DNA of 36,132 bases from Oscillospiraceae bacterium (GTDB lineage Bacteria > Bacillota > Clostridia > Oscillospirales > Oscillospiraceae). The notes below the pieces were generated by a model, which searched no databases, was not told where the DNA came from, and was given only the letters and a program-made list of their open reading frames with translations. The position numbers and the translations under genes were made by a program. This document shows, piece by piece, positions 23,045 through 31,703 of this stretch. How positions within the stretch are numbered: the stretch's first letter is position 1; each line of letters opens with the position of its first letter. The stretch is taken from NCBI GenBank assembly GCA_016292255.1, contig JAEEZZ010000127.1, forward strand, positions 1 through 36,132, written 5' to 3'.

Positions 23045-23884
23045 ATGAAACGCGTGATCCGGGTAACCCTGATTCTGCTCCTCTGTACCATACTGACTAT
23101 GGCCGGCTGCAAAAAAGCGGCGGATCCGGCCGGAGAGAACACGCAATTGCTGCCTTCAGAATCTGTGCTCCAGACTGAAACAGAATTAGCGTCGGATACA
23201 GTGCACTGGAGTGATATCGATTTGGATTCCAATCCTGCAGATACGACCGCAGCACAGACCGAGTCCACCGAGTCTTCGATCGAGGTGACCGAGCTCCCGG
23301 AGCTGGACACGACCGTTCCGCAGTCATCTGAAACGGGAACTGAGCCTGCGCCGACTGAGACGGAAAAGACGACAGATCCTCAGCCCACAGAACCCAAACC
23401 CACAACCCCAGCGCCAACGGAGCCGAAGCCCGCCGAGTCGCCCCATGTTCATAGCTGGGGCGCTTGGCAGCAAACGACAGCTCCTACTTGCGGTGCAGAG
23501 GGCAGCGAGACCCGGAGCTGTTCTGGCTGCGCTCAGGCTGAAACCCAACCGGTCGCCGCCACCGGAAATCATAGCTGGAGCGAGACTGCCGCTCCCACCT
23601 GCACCGCTGCCGGAAGCAAAACCTGCACCATTTGCGGAATGACGGAAAGTATGGCCGCCCTTGGTCACGCATGGGTACATCATGACGAGGAAGGGCACTG
23701 GCGTGCTGTCCTGACCTGCCGCTGCGGAGCGGTGTTCTACAGCTATGATGAGTGGTCTGCGCACATGGATTCCTATCTTGATACTGCAGAAGAAGGTAAT
23801 CACACTGGCTTTTCGCAACATGGCGAATGGATCGTAGACCACTCCGCTTATGACATCTGCTCCCTTTGCGGAATGACAAGATAG
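23045..23884 (+). CDS. Lipoprotein with Thr/Pro/Glu-rich stalk and CxxC repeats
   Basis: A 279-residue protein. The N-terminal signal has the lipobox LTMAGC, so Cys21 would be lipid-modified and the protein anchored outside the membrane. Residues ~25-130 are low-complexity and rich in Thr, Pro and Glu, a stalk that spans the wall. The C-terminal half contains repeated His/Trp/Cys units (HSWGAWQQTTAPTC, CSGC, HSWSETAAPTC, CTIC, ALGHAW, CRCG, CSLC), like the CxxC repeats of Clostridia surface proteins and probable metal sites. It has its own promoter and a strong terminator (23904-23938) before the pilus genes. Function unknown; adhesion or zinc binding is a guess. Confidence 0.85.
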   Translation: MKRVIRVTLILLLCTILTMAGCKKAADPAGENTQLLPSESVLQTETELASDTVHWSDIDLDSNPADTTAAQTESTESSIEVTELPELDTTVPQSSETGTEPAPTETEKTTDPQPTEPKPTTPAPTEPKPAESPHVHSWGAWQQTTAPTCGAEGSETRSCSGCAQAETQPVAATGNHSWSETAAPTCTAAGSKTCTICGMTESMAALGHAWVHHDEEGHWRAVLTCRCGAVFYSYDEWSAHMDSYLDTAEEGNHTGFSQHGEWIVDHSAYDICSLCGMTR

Positions 23885-23903
23885 AAAATCAAATATCTGT
23901 ATC

Positions 23904-23938
23904 ACAAGAAAAGCACGAAAGGTTCGTGCTTTTCTTGT
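23904..23938 (+). terminator. Strong terminator after the lipoprotein gene
   Basis: A perfect 16-bp stem (23904-23919 with 23923-23938), 3-nt loop, then TCTTTTTT. It isolates the pilus operon from the lipoprotein gene. Confidence 0.9.
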
Positions 23939-23962
23939 TCTTTTTTACCGACACCATAAAAT
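23935..23962 (+). promoter_or_regulatory. Candidate promoter of the pilus operon
   Basis: TTGTTC (23935-23940) overlaps the end of the terminator stem; after 16 bp comes TAAAAT (23957-23962), then GGAGG (23971) and the start codon. Weak by sequence, but some promoter is needed because the terminator blocks read-through. Confidence 0.45.
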
Positions 23963-23982
23963 ACAACACAGGAGGAATAAAC

Positions 23983-26900
23983 ATGAACATTTTACGCATC
24001 CGCAAATACGTGGCCTTTCTGCTTCTGTTCGTGATGCTGTTCAGCGTGTTTCCGCTCCAGTCTTTCGCGCTGGAAACGAATGTCGAAAACGAACAAATCG
24101 AAGCGGAAGCAGAGTCCAACACGCCTGAACAGCTTATGCCCATCGCGGAAGCGCCACGAGATCACTTGCTTTGTCGCCTTGTCGGGGATCGTTTCATTCC
24201 CTATGACCCGGACACAGATGATCCGGACGCGGATAGTCCCATGGACGCCAGACCAGACTCAACATACAAGTATTCAGACATTTTCAGCGCTCACAGCGCG
24301 GATATGAACGGCAACAAGATCAAGGCCGGCGGCGCGTATACAGCCACCACCTACGGTGCGAATGATACCGCATGGTTTCCTGCAGCCGGTTCTTCTTTCA
24401 GTAAAGAACTGAGCTTTGACGGAACCCATTATGTTTGCATCGGCGCGATGTATGCAAATCAAGGTCCGTACAGCGTTTCCTGGGAGTCTGGAAACTATTG
24501 CGGGCTTGCGATTCGGCCAAGCCAGGAAGACGGATACGCCTCCACGTCGAACAGCGCATACTACATCCGGGGCAGCGGCGTGCCAAGCTATAAGCTGGAG
24601 CTGCTGAAAACGAAGCATATTCCGCAATATACACAGGAAGAGTTTACCGTGATCAACCTGATTTATGCTGTTGCAAACGGTATGGGCGGCATGGATGTAA
24701 ACGCAGGAAGCGCAACGCACATCGCCGCAGCTTATACGCTGGTCATGAATGTTGTGATCGGGTATATAGGCCTTGGCTCGGATTATTTGTTCCACGGGCT
24801 CCCCATCGCAACAACCAGTACTGCGGTGAATAAAGAAATGTGCGAGATTCTGGTTCGCTGTGAAGTATATTCCAGGGAAAAGCTGCTGGGCGGATCCGCG
24901 ACAGGCGACAATACCCTTGCCCGTCTCAAGGCCAAGCTGAACTATACGCCTACAGATATGACAGACTATACCGTAAAAAACGGAGCAGCCACTTACGAGG
25001 ATATGCGCTATCTGCAAATCAACAAGAGTACATCCTCGGGAAATCAGATCTACATTTGGGGGGTAAATTTCATCGAATTTACCCCGAGCAAGCCGGTAGC
25101 ATTGAAAAAGACTATCCAGGCATCCGGCAGCGCACTGGCGTGCATTCAAGGCAACCCGCTTTATAGTCTGGCTGGAGCGGAATACGCGATTTATAAGAGC
25201 TATGTTTCCAGTGACACTCTGGAGGAAACCCTGATCACGGATGCGAACGGTAATGCCACAAGCGCCAAGCTCTATCCTGTAGGCACCGTGCTCTATGCGG
25301 TTGAAGCAAAGGCTCCTCCGGGTTATCTGAAAACAAGCGAAGCCGCAATACTTACAGTTTCTGCTTATGCCAGTGAAAACGTGTTTTGTGTATCCGATAC
25401 GCCATCCTTTGACCCGGAAGTATTGAAAATCACAAAAACTGGAGCCGACAGTGTAAAAATACAAGGTGCAGTCTTTCAGGTCGAGTTTTTTGCCGCAGCC
25501 AGTCCAACCGGAGCAGCAAATCGGACTTGGTATTTTCAGTCCGACACGAATGGCGTTGTTAAGTTTGACGATACCCACCTGGCCTCTGGCTATACTTCTG
25601 ATGCGCTGTTCAAACCGGACAGCAGCACAGCTTTTCCTCTTGGCTGCATCAAGGTAACAGAGGTCAAGGCCGCCCAGGGCTATTCGCTGCCGTCTGGTAA
25701 CAATGGAACCGCCTATATTTACATCCGACAGAACCAGAACGGCATAGTAGCGACTGCTGCCTGGGGTGACGTGAATGGAAATCCTGTCACCACAATCGGT
25801 ATGTACACGGTCACAAACGACACTATTACCGCTGTCAACACCAAAGTTTACGGTGCTCCATTTACCGTGCAGAAAGCCGATCCCTCCGGTGCTTCGCTGG
25901 AAGGCGCGATCTTCCGCGTAGATTACTTTAATGCGGCATGGTTCGATCAGACCAAGCTGGAACGAACCTGGTACTTTAAGACGGATAGCAACGGCTTCTT
26001 TACGCTGGACGCCGCGCATCTTGCGCTCGGCTATACATCCTCTGCACTGTTTGACGTCGGCAAAATTCCTCTTGGCGTTATGGCTGTGCGGGAGTGGGTG
26101 GCTCCAACGGGCTACCGGGCGGTGAGCTTCACCGGCGCGTGGCGGATCAAGCAGGCGTCAAGCGGCTCCTCCACCGTGAAAAGCTATTGGGCTGCCAGCG
26201 ACTGCGAAATGCCGACAAGCAGCTATGGGGATTCTGTCTATATCCTGGACGCCGACCCGACCTTGCTCTATGTGAAGAACGCTCCGCTCACTGGGACGAT
26301 GGTCATGCGAAAGACCTCGCCAGAAGGCAATGTAGAAGGTTATTGTTTCCGACTCTACCGCCACGAGAACACGGCGGTTGGCGTCTCGGCAAAAACATGG
26401 TATGGAAAGTCTGACGCTGCGGGTAACGTATACAATACTGACGCCGGTTTCAGCGAACCCGAAACCAGAGTGTACACCTTCACAGATCTGCTGGACGGCA
26501 CCTATGCCTTCCGGGAGCTGTTGTCGCTCCTTGGGGCTGGAGACGTCTGGCCGGAAAGCATCACCTTCACAACCTCCGGGGGCATCACACCGGCTTGCGA
26601 ACGAACCTTCACAGGCGATGAACTGCACGCGGACACCAACGGAGACTGTACGGTTTCCAACATCGTTCTGACCGGTTTGAACGGCGGCGGTCAATTAACA
26701 GTGGCGATTCATAACAAGCCGATTGCTGATCCGGGCAGCATTACCGTTCACAAGGTTGATGAGCAGAATCGGCCGCTCTCCGGCGTGACCTTCTGCTTGG
26801 AATTTTCCACAGATAGCGGCGCGACCTGGGCTCCCGTGTTCTCCCGTGCGGAGAACGAGAGTATCATTGTCGGCGGCTGCACCTCGCCCGGATTGATGAA

Positions 26901-27225
26901 CGGGCTGCTTGTCACAGGTTCAGACGGCTTTGCGGCTTTTTGCGGATTGCATGTATCAACCCAACAGGCAGACATCCGCTACCGACTGACAGAGGTGGCC
27001 ACACTTCCCGGCTATGGCCTGCTTGCTGAGCCTGTATATGTCGGCAGCCTCTCAACAGCTGAAGAGATCGACATATCGTTCACCGTTGTCAACATGCCAA
27101 ACTTCCAGCTTCCTCAAACTGGCGGCTCTGGTTTTATCGAAACTGTGATTGGAATCATCTTTGCCGGTGCGGCTGCGCTGACCGTACTGCTCCTGCTCAG
27201 AAAGCGCAGAGGATCCTGCGTATGA
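23983..27225 (+). CDS. Large LPxTG surface protein with CnaB/SpaA domains, probable pilus tip adhesin
   Basis: A 1080-residue protein. The start at 23983 follows GGAGGAATAA and begins with a signal peptide (KYVAFLLLFVMLFSVFPLQSFA); the frame open upstream is noise. An N-terminal domain of ~300 residues carries Cys, Trp and Gln-containing motifs and might be an adhesive (thioester-type) domain; that is not certain. Five CnaB/SpaA-like domains follow: each opens with a KxxK/KT strand and closes with an E-containing strand (AVEAKAPPGY, KVTEVKAAQGY, MAVREWVAPTGY, FRELL, YRLTEVATLPGY), the pattern for isopeptide bonds. Two share a longer insert with TWYF and HLA-GYTS-ALF motifs, an internal duplication. 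LPQTG lies at 1043-1047, followed by a membrane helix and basic tail. Confidence 0.93.
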   Translation: MNILRIRKYVAFLLLFVMLFSVFPLQSFALETNVENEQIEAEAESNTPEQLMPIAEAPRDHLLCRLVGDRFIPYDPDTDDPDADSPMDARPDSTYKYSDIFSAHSADMNGNKIKAGGAYTATTYGANDTAWFPAAGSSFSKELSFDGTHYVCIGAMYANQGPYSVSWESGNYCGLAIRPSQEDGYASTSNSAYYIRGSGVPSYKLELLKTKHIPQYTQEEFTVINLIYAVANGMGGMDVNAGSATHIAAAYTLVMNVVIGYIGLGSDYLFHGLPIATTSTAVNKEMCEILVRCEVYSREKLLGGSATGDNTLARLKAKLNYTPTDMTDYTVKNGAATYEDMRYLQINKSTSSGNQIYIWGVNFIEFTPSKPVALKKTIQASGSALACIQGNPLYSLAGAEYAIYKSYVSSDTLEETLITDANGNATSAKLYPVGTVLYAVEAKAPPGYLKTSEAAILTVSAYASENVFCVSDTPSFDPEVLKITKTGADSVKIQGAVFQVEFFAAASPTGAANRTWYFQSDTNGVVKFDDTHLASGYTSDALFKPDSSTAFPLGCIKVTEVKAAQGYSLPSGNNGTAYIYIRQNQNGIVATAAWGDVNGNPVTTIGMYTVTNDTITAVNTKVYGAPFTVQKADPSGASLEGAIFRVDYFNAAWFDQTKLERTWYFKTDSNGFFTLDAAHLALGYTSSALFDVGKIPLGVMAVREWVAPTGYRAVSFTGAWRIKQASSGSSTVKSYWAASDCEMPTSSYGDSVYILDADPTLLYVKNAPLTGTMVMRKTSPEGNVEGYCFRLYRHENTAVGVSAKTWYGKSDAAGNVYNTDAGFSEPETRVYTFTDLLDGTYAFRELLSLLGAGDVWPESITFTTSGGITPACERTFTGDELHADTNGDCTVSNIVLTGLNGGGQLTVAIHNKPIADPGSITVHKVDEQNRPLSGVTFCLEFSTDSGATWAPVFSRAENESIIVGGCTSPGLMNGLLVTGSDGFAAFCGLHVSTQQADIRYRLTEVATLPGYGLLAEPVYVGSLSTAEEIDISFTVVNMPNFQLPQTGGSGFIETVIGIIFAGAAALTVLLLLRKRRGSCV

Positions 27226-27347
27226 GGAAAAAGCTGATGCGCTATTGGAGCCGGGATCGTCCCCGGATGCGAGAAAGCAAGAAGCGACGTTTCAGCAAGC
27301 CAGACCCACAAAACAAATCCAACTATAAACTTATGGAGGTTGCCATC

Positions 27348-29342
27348 ATGAAACAACTCAAGAGATTCTTCGCTCTGTGCCTGATTCTGGCACTGAGCCT
27401 GACCGTCATCCCCGCCGCATTTGCGGCCACCGCTCCCGAAGCGACCATCGATCCCACCCGCACCGGCTCCTTGTCGGTCTTCAAGTATGACATCACCAAG
27501 GCCGAAGCTGACGGCGTCTGGGACAGCTCCTATGTCTCCACCGGCGTCTACGATGAATCCGGCGTCAACGACATCCTCGGCAATCCCGCCAAGGAAAACA
27601 CCCTGGGCAACGGCGACGTCTCCTACGGTTATGCAGTGAAGGGCGTCGAGTTCACGTATAAGCGCATTGCCAGCATCACCACCTTCTCCGACACGGTTCA
27701 GGAGAACGGCCAGACCGTCAACCGTGTCAGCCTGCTCTACGGCTTCCCCGTGAACAACACCAGCAGCAAGTTCTTCGATGCCATCGACCTGAGCATCTAC
27801 CAGAGAGTGGAGGCCGCGGACAACACCGTGGACGGCGTGCAGTACTACTACTTCACTGCCGACGCTCTGATCGCCGCCCTGGAGTACTCCATGGAGTACA
27901 ACGCCACCGAGACCCGGACGGCGCTGGAGAACTACGTTCTGAACAGCGGCGGTACTACCATGCCCGAGACCGACAGCTTCGGTCACACTTACGCGGAGGG
28001 TCTGGAGCTTGGCCTCTACCTGGTGGTTGAAACCAAAGTCCCGGAGATGATCACCTGCACCACCACGCCCTTCCTGGCGAGCGTCCCCATGACCACGGTC
28101 AACGGCGGCAATGCGGACAACGGAGGCGAGGAGTGGCTCTATGACGTCACGATCTATCCCAAAAACACCTCCGGCAACCCAGATCTGGAGAAGACCGTCC
28201 GGGAGTCCAAGCCCGATACCGGCAACAACAACGGCAGCGCCACCGACATCGGCGACGGCTTCGAACACACCGCCACCGGCTCCGCCGGGGACGTGATGGA
28301 GTACCAGATCCTTTCCACTCTGCCCACCATCACCAGCAAGGCCACCTATCTCAGCGCCTACACCTTTGTCGATACTTTGAGCAAGGGTATTACCTACAAC
28401 CGGAACGACGTGGTCCTGGAGTTCTTCCGGGATACCGCCTGCACCGACAAGGTCGCCACCTGGCGTCAGACTGACTCTGTGGAGGTGTTCCAGGTCAGCT
28501 ATGCCGACGGTGAGAACAGCTCCGAGATCATGACCATCTCCATGACGGAGGCCGGTCTTAAGGAGATTAACACGTCCAAGCTGGTCTATCCCGCCGACAC
28601 CATGGTCAACTCCGGCTTCAGCGGCTGCACCCTGCGGATCACCTACGCCGCCACTGTCAATTCCGACGCCGATCTGGTGCTGGGAGACGAGGGCAATCCC
28701 AACGAGGTCACCCTGACCTGGAAGCGCAGCAACAGCTCCTACTATGACACCCTCAAGGATTGCTGCCACGTGTACAGCTACGGCATCGACCTTCTGAAGC
28801 AGTTCTCCGACGGAGCTGGCAAGCTGGAGAACGTGGAGTTCGTCGTCAGGAACGCCACGGACAGCTACTTCGTCCAGGCTCAGTATGACGACGAGGCCAA
28901 GGTCTACTATGTCACCGGTCACGCCGCGGCGGAGGCCGACGCCACCAACTTTATTCCCAGTGCCGACGGCCATATCTTCATCCGCGGTCTGGAGGACGAC
29001 ACCTACCTCCTGACTGAGGTGAAGACGGACAACGGCTACAGCCTGCTGAAGAACGACATCGAGATCGTCATCTCCGTTGAGGACGGCGATATCTGCGAGA
29101 TCTGCGGTGAGGCTCTGAAGGTCGCTTCTGCCACCGTCAACGGCAAGCCTGTCACCATGGATCCCGACGGCAGCTCCATCCACGCGGTCGTGCCCCTGAG
29201 TGTCACCAACATGAAGGGCTTCGATCTGCCGAAGACCGGCGACCGCGGCACCTGGATGTACGGTGTTCTGGGCGCTGCCCTGATCGCCGCCTCCGGCCTG
29301 GCGCTGTTCCTGGCTCTGAAAAAGCGCAAGTCTGAGCAGTAA
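27348..29342 (+). CDS. Major pilin, LPKTG-anchored, with YPKN pilin motif
   Basis: A 664-residue protein. The start at 27348 is chosen because TGGAGGT precedes it and the signal peptide (FFALCLILALSLTVIPAAFA) begins at once; the frame open to 27222 would put a 42-residue basic extension before the signal. Features: pilin motif YDVTIYPKN with Lys272, the usual acceptor for the sortase bond; a CnaB domain closing with LLTEVKTDNGY; and LPKTG at 627-631 with membrane helix and basic tail. Sortase links the Thr of LPKTG to the YPKN Lys of the next subunit, so this forms the pilus shaft. It is GC-rich with strong codon bias, as in highly expressed genes. A stable hairpin follows it. Confidence 0.95.
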   Translation: MKQLKRFFALCLILALSLTVIPAAFAATAPEATIDPTRTGSLSVFKYDITKAEADGVWDSSYVSTGVYDESGVNDILGNPAKENTLGNGDVSYGYAVKGVEFTYKRIASITTFSDTVQENGQTVNRVSLLYGFPVNNTSSKFFDAIDLSIYQRVEAADNTVDGVQYYYFTADALIAALEYSMEYNATETRTALENYVLNSGGTTMPETDSFGHTYAEGLELGLYLVVETKVPEMITCTTTPFLASVPMTTVNGGNADNGGEEWLYDVTIYPKNTSGNPDLEKTVRESKPDTGNNNGSATDIGDGFEHTATGSAGDVMEYQILSTLPTITSKATYLSAYTFVDTLSKGITYNRNDVVLEFFRDTACTDKVATWRQTDSVEVFQVSYADGENSSEIMTISMTEAGLKEINTSKLVYPADTMVNSGFSGCTLRITYAATVNSDADLVLGDEGNPNEVTLTWKRSNSSYYDTLKDCCHVYSYGIDLLKQFSDGAGKLENVEFVVRNATDSYFVQAQYDDEAKVYYVTGHAAAEADATNFIPSADGHIFIRGLEDDTYLLTEVKTDNGYSLLKNDIEIVISVEDGDICEICGEALKVASATVNGKPVTMDPDGSSIHAVVPLSVTNMKGFDLPKTGDRGTWMYGVLGAALIAASGLALFLALKKRKSEQ

Positions 29343-29361
29343 GCAGTTCAACATTCCAAGA

Positions 29362-29389
29362 GGGAGCTGCCCCATTCCGGGCAGCTCCC
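29362..29389 (+). terminator. Stable hairpin between major pilin and sortase
   Basis: A perfect 11-bp GC-rich stem (29362-29372 with 29379-29389), 6-nt loop, no U-run. It fits a partial terminator or RNA-stabilising structure that keeps pilin mRNA high and sortase low. Confidence 0.65.
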
Positions 29390-29409
29390 AACGAAAATAG
29401 GAGTCGTGT

Positions 29410-30267
29410 ATGAAACGAAAGATCCTGGCGTGGAGCCTGTTTGGGTTTCTGTTGCTGGTCGCGGTCGGAGTGATCCTCTATCCGCTGATCAGCAGCTATG
29501 TCAACGAGAAGAGCCAGGCCATCATCCGCAGCGAGTATATGGAAGAGATCGAGGCCGCGGACGACTCAGCGCTGCGAGAGGCCTGGGCGGAGGCGGAACG
29601 GTACAACGCGACCCGGAAACCGATCCAGTATTCCGCTGCCGCCCTGAACGCGGTGGAGGATTCCTACGAAACGCTTCTGAACCTCAAGGGCAACGGCGTC
29701 ATGGGCTATATAGAGGTTTCCAAAATCAATGTCTACCTGCCCATCTACCACGGCACGGACGGGGCGACCCTGGAACGCGGCGTTGGCCATCTGCTGGGCT
29801 CCTCGCTGCCTGTGGGAGGTAAGAGCTCCCACTGCGTTCTCACCGGCCATACCGGGATGAGCAGCCAGCGGCTGTTTACTGACTTGGAGCAGCTGGAGGA
29901 GGGCGACGTGTTCTACCTGCACATCCTGGATCAAGTCCTGGCCTACCAGGTCGATGCGATCAACACCGTCGCGCCTTATGATACCTCATTGCTCTGCGGA
30001 ATCGAAGGCCGTGATCTTTGTACGTTAATCACATGCACGCCATACGGGGTGAACTCTCATCGGCTGCTGGTACGCGGTACGCGGATCCCATACGAAGCGG
30101 CCGAGGAACTCCGGGTGCAAGAGGAGCCGGTCACGGAAACCGAATCGGTCTGGATGCGGCAATATCTCAAGGGCCTGCTTTTGGGGCTTGGCGGTCTGCT
30201 CATCGGCGCTGCTGCTATACTGACTTTCGTTTTGATTCGGAAACGGAGGCGGCGCCATGAAACGTAA
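29410..30267 (+). CDS. srtC: Class C (pilus) sortase
   Basis: A 285-residue protein with N- and C-terminal membrane segments, the two-anchor layout of class C sortases. The catalytic residues are visible: His147 in LTGHTG, Cys209 in TLITCTPYG and Arg218 in SHRLLVRG, nine residues after the Cys as in known pilus sortases. It joins pilin subunits and attaches the tip protein. It follows the pilin after a hairpin and overlaps the second sortase by 11 bp. I do not see a clear DPW/DPF lid motif in the N-terminal part, so the lid may be diverged. Confidence 0.95.
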   Translation: MKRKILAWSLFGFLLLVAVGVILYPLISSYVNEKSQAIIRSEYMEEIEAADDSALREAWAEAERYNATRKPIQYSAAALNAVEDSYETLLNLKGNGVMGYIEVSKINVYLPIYHGTDGATLERGVGHLLGSSLPVGGKSSHCVLTGHTGMSSQRLFTDLEQLEEGDVFYLHILDQVLAYQVDAINTVAPYDTSLLCGIEGRDLCTLITCTPYGVNSHRLLVRGTRIPYEAAEELRVQEEPVTETESVWMRQYLKGLLLGLGGLLIGAAAILTFVLIRKRRRRHET

Positions 30268-31027
30268 GCTTCTGCTGATCAACGCGGTCCTGCTGCTCAC
30301 CGCAGGCCTGATGATCGCCTTCTATCCGAAGCTGCATCAGGTTCAAACGGAAAGCCTGGTTTCTGCAGAAGTGGAGATCTTTTATAGAGACGCTGCTCAG
30401 GGGGAAGACCAGGTATTAGATGCATCGCGACATGTGGATCCGACCACGATTCCGACTCAGTCTGGAGAAACACCGCCTGTTCCGGAGATGCCGTATAAAT
30501 CATTGCGCCTGGCCATGGAGGCGCACAATCGCTTTCTCTATGAGACCGGACAGGAAAGTCTCTCAGACCCCTGGTCCTACCAGCAGGAGGTCTTCGACCT
30601 GTCTCAGTATGGGCTGGAGGGCGAGGCCGTAGCAGTGATCCAGATCGGCCAGCTGGATATCGAGCTCCCGGTCTTCCTCGGCGCAACCTCAGACCACATG
30701 AACCGCGGCGCTGCCCAGCTCAGCCAAACAAGTATGCCGATCGGAGGCGTCAACACCAATTGCGTCATTGCCGGCCACTGCGGGTGGAATGGCGCGATTT
30801 TCTTCCGCTACCTCTCAAACCTGGAAGTCGGGGACGAAATCGTGCTGACCAACCTCTGGGAGGAACTGCACTACACCGTCGCAGACATGAAAATCATCAA
30901 CCCGACAGACGTGGATAAGATTTTGATTCAGGAGGGTCGCGATCTTCTGACCCTCCTGACCTGCCACCCCTACGGTACTGGCGGCCGTTATCGACTGGCC
31001 GTGTACTGTGAGCGAAACTACGATTGA
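30257..31027 (+). CDS. Second sortase (class C-like, single N-terminal anchor)
   Basis: A 256-residue protein starting inside the end of the first sortase (GGAGGCGGC upstream). One N-terminal membrane helix, no C-terminal anchor. Catalytic His174 in AGHCG, Cys236 in LLTCHPYG and Arg246 in RYRLAVY. The segment LSDPWSYQQ in the N-terminal part resembles the DPW lid of pilus sortases. The sequence is only distantly like the first sortase, so a divided job is likely: one polymerising the shaft, the other adding the tip subunit or fixing the pilus to the wall. Which does which cannot be told by eye. Confidence 0.93.
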   Translation: MKRKLLLINAVLLLTAGLMIAFYPKLHQVQTESLVSAEVEIFYRDAAQGEDQVLDASRHVDPTTIPTQSGETPPVPEMPYKSLRLAMEAHNRFLYETGQESLSDPWSYQQEVFDLSQYGLEGEAVAVIQIGQLDIELPVFLGATSDHMNRGAAQLSQTSMPIGGVNTNCVIAGHCGWNGAIFFRYLSNLEVGDEIVLTNLWEELHYTVADMKIINPTDVDKILIQEGRDLLTLLTCHPYGTGGRYRLAVYCERNYD

Positions 31028-31044
31028 AAGGACGAGTGAATTCC

Positions 31045-31581
31045 ATGAAAAGATTCCTTCCCATGATGCTGGCTTGCATTATCCTTGCCGCCTGCATGGT
31101 CCTTCCCGCTGCCGCAAAGGAGGGCACCGAAGGCAATGAATTACAGGTGCTGCAGCATGAGCAGCTGGAGATCCGGCTCGGCGTCGATCTGGCCGGCGCA
31201 CAGTTCTCCCTCAAAACGGACGCCGGGATGTACCCTGGAACCGTTGTTGCCGACGCCGACGGGACCCTGAAGCTGGAAATCGGCGGCAGCAGCTCTTATG
31301 TGCTGAGCCAGCTGGATGCAACTGCAGCCACAGCGGCTCCCGCCAGCGAAACAGGCAATGAAGAACCGGCCTCTGAACCGACCGAGATTTCGGAAACCGG
31401 CACAGCGCCTGAAGCTGCCGCTACCGGCAAGCCTGCCTCCAAAGCGGACAACACCATCCCCACCTTGCACATCATTCTCTTCGCCGGCGGCGCAGTGCTC
31501 TGCATTGCGTTTTTGGTGATCTCCTTCGTCCTCAAGCGGCAAAGATCCCGGGATTACTATGAAGAGGACGATGAAGTCTGA
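31045..31581 (+). CDS. Small secreted protein with C-terminal membrane anchor, pilus operon
   Basis: A 178-residue protein. The ATG at 31045 is preferred to the TTG at 31024 because GAAAGGACG fits it and the signal peptide (FLPMMLACIILAACMVLPAAA) starts at once. The middle holds a short beta-rich region (~25-85: EIRLGVDLAGAQFSLKTDAG, GTLKLEIGGSSSYVL), then a Thr/Ala/Glu/Pro-rich spacer and a C-terminal membrane helix (HIILFAGGAVLCIAFLVISFVL) with a charged tail. No LPxTG, so it stays membrane-bound. It is last in the pilus operon, perhaps an assembly or anchor partner. Not recognised as a known family. Confidence 0.82.
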   Translation: MKRFLPMMLACIILAACMVLPAAAKEGTEGNELQVLQHEQLEIRLGVDLAGAQFSLKTDAGMYPGTVVADADGTLKLEIGGSSSYVLSQLDATAATAAPASETGNEEPASEPTEISETGTAPEAAATGKPASKADNTIPTLHIILFAGGAVLCIAFLVISFVLKRQRSRDYYEEDDEV

Positions 31582-31600
31582 CGGAGCTTTCGCTCCAGAC
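31576..31600 (+). terminator. Hairpin at the end of the pilus operon
   Basis: GGAGC-TTTC-GCTCC with outer GTCT/AGAC pairing and a 3-nt bulge, starting in the stop-codon region of 31045-31581. The tail is only partly T-rich, so terminator strength is uncertain. Confidence 0.5.
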
Positions 31601-31620
31601 TGATTTAAAAACGCAATAAT

Positions 31621-31674
31621 TAACCTACAGTTATGTATTTACGATTTATTTACAAAATACATTAACCTATAGTA
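31621..31674. promoter_or_regulatory. Operator-like repeats ahead of the DUF3268-sigma-peptidase operon
   Basis: Two copies of a TAACCTA(C/T)AGT motif (31621-31631 and 31663-31673) frame an inverted pair ATGTATTT/AAATACAT (31633-31640, 31655-31662). The second copy touches the -35. This looks like a repressor or activator site. Confidence 0.6.
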
Positions 31675-31703
31675 TTGACAAATGCGATAAGCTGTGCTAT
31701 TCT
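31675..31703 (+). promoter_or_regulatory. Promoter for the DUF3268-sigma-peptidase operon
   Basis: -35 TTGACA (31675-31680), 17-bp spacer, extended -10 TGC-TATTCT (31698-31703). It is close to consensus and placed right after operator-like repeats. The transcript would have a leader of about 245 nt. Confidence 0.8.

Noticed and set aside
24274-26019. 581-codon open frame antisense to the tip adhesin
   Set aside because: Shadow frame with no RBS; the plus-strand frame has signal peptide and CnaB motifs.
27222-27347. Upstream start for the major pilin (ATGA overlap with the tip gene stop)
   Set aside because: It would put 42 basic residues before a standard signal peptide; the ATG at 27348 has a good RBS and begins the signal directly.
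27114-29375. 753-codon open frame antisense to the major pilin
   Set aside because: No RBS, low-complexity Gly/Val/Asp product, and it mirrors the codon bias of the pilin gene, which has signal, YPKN and LPKTG motifs.
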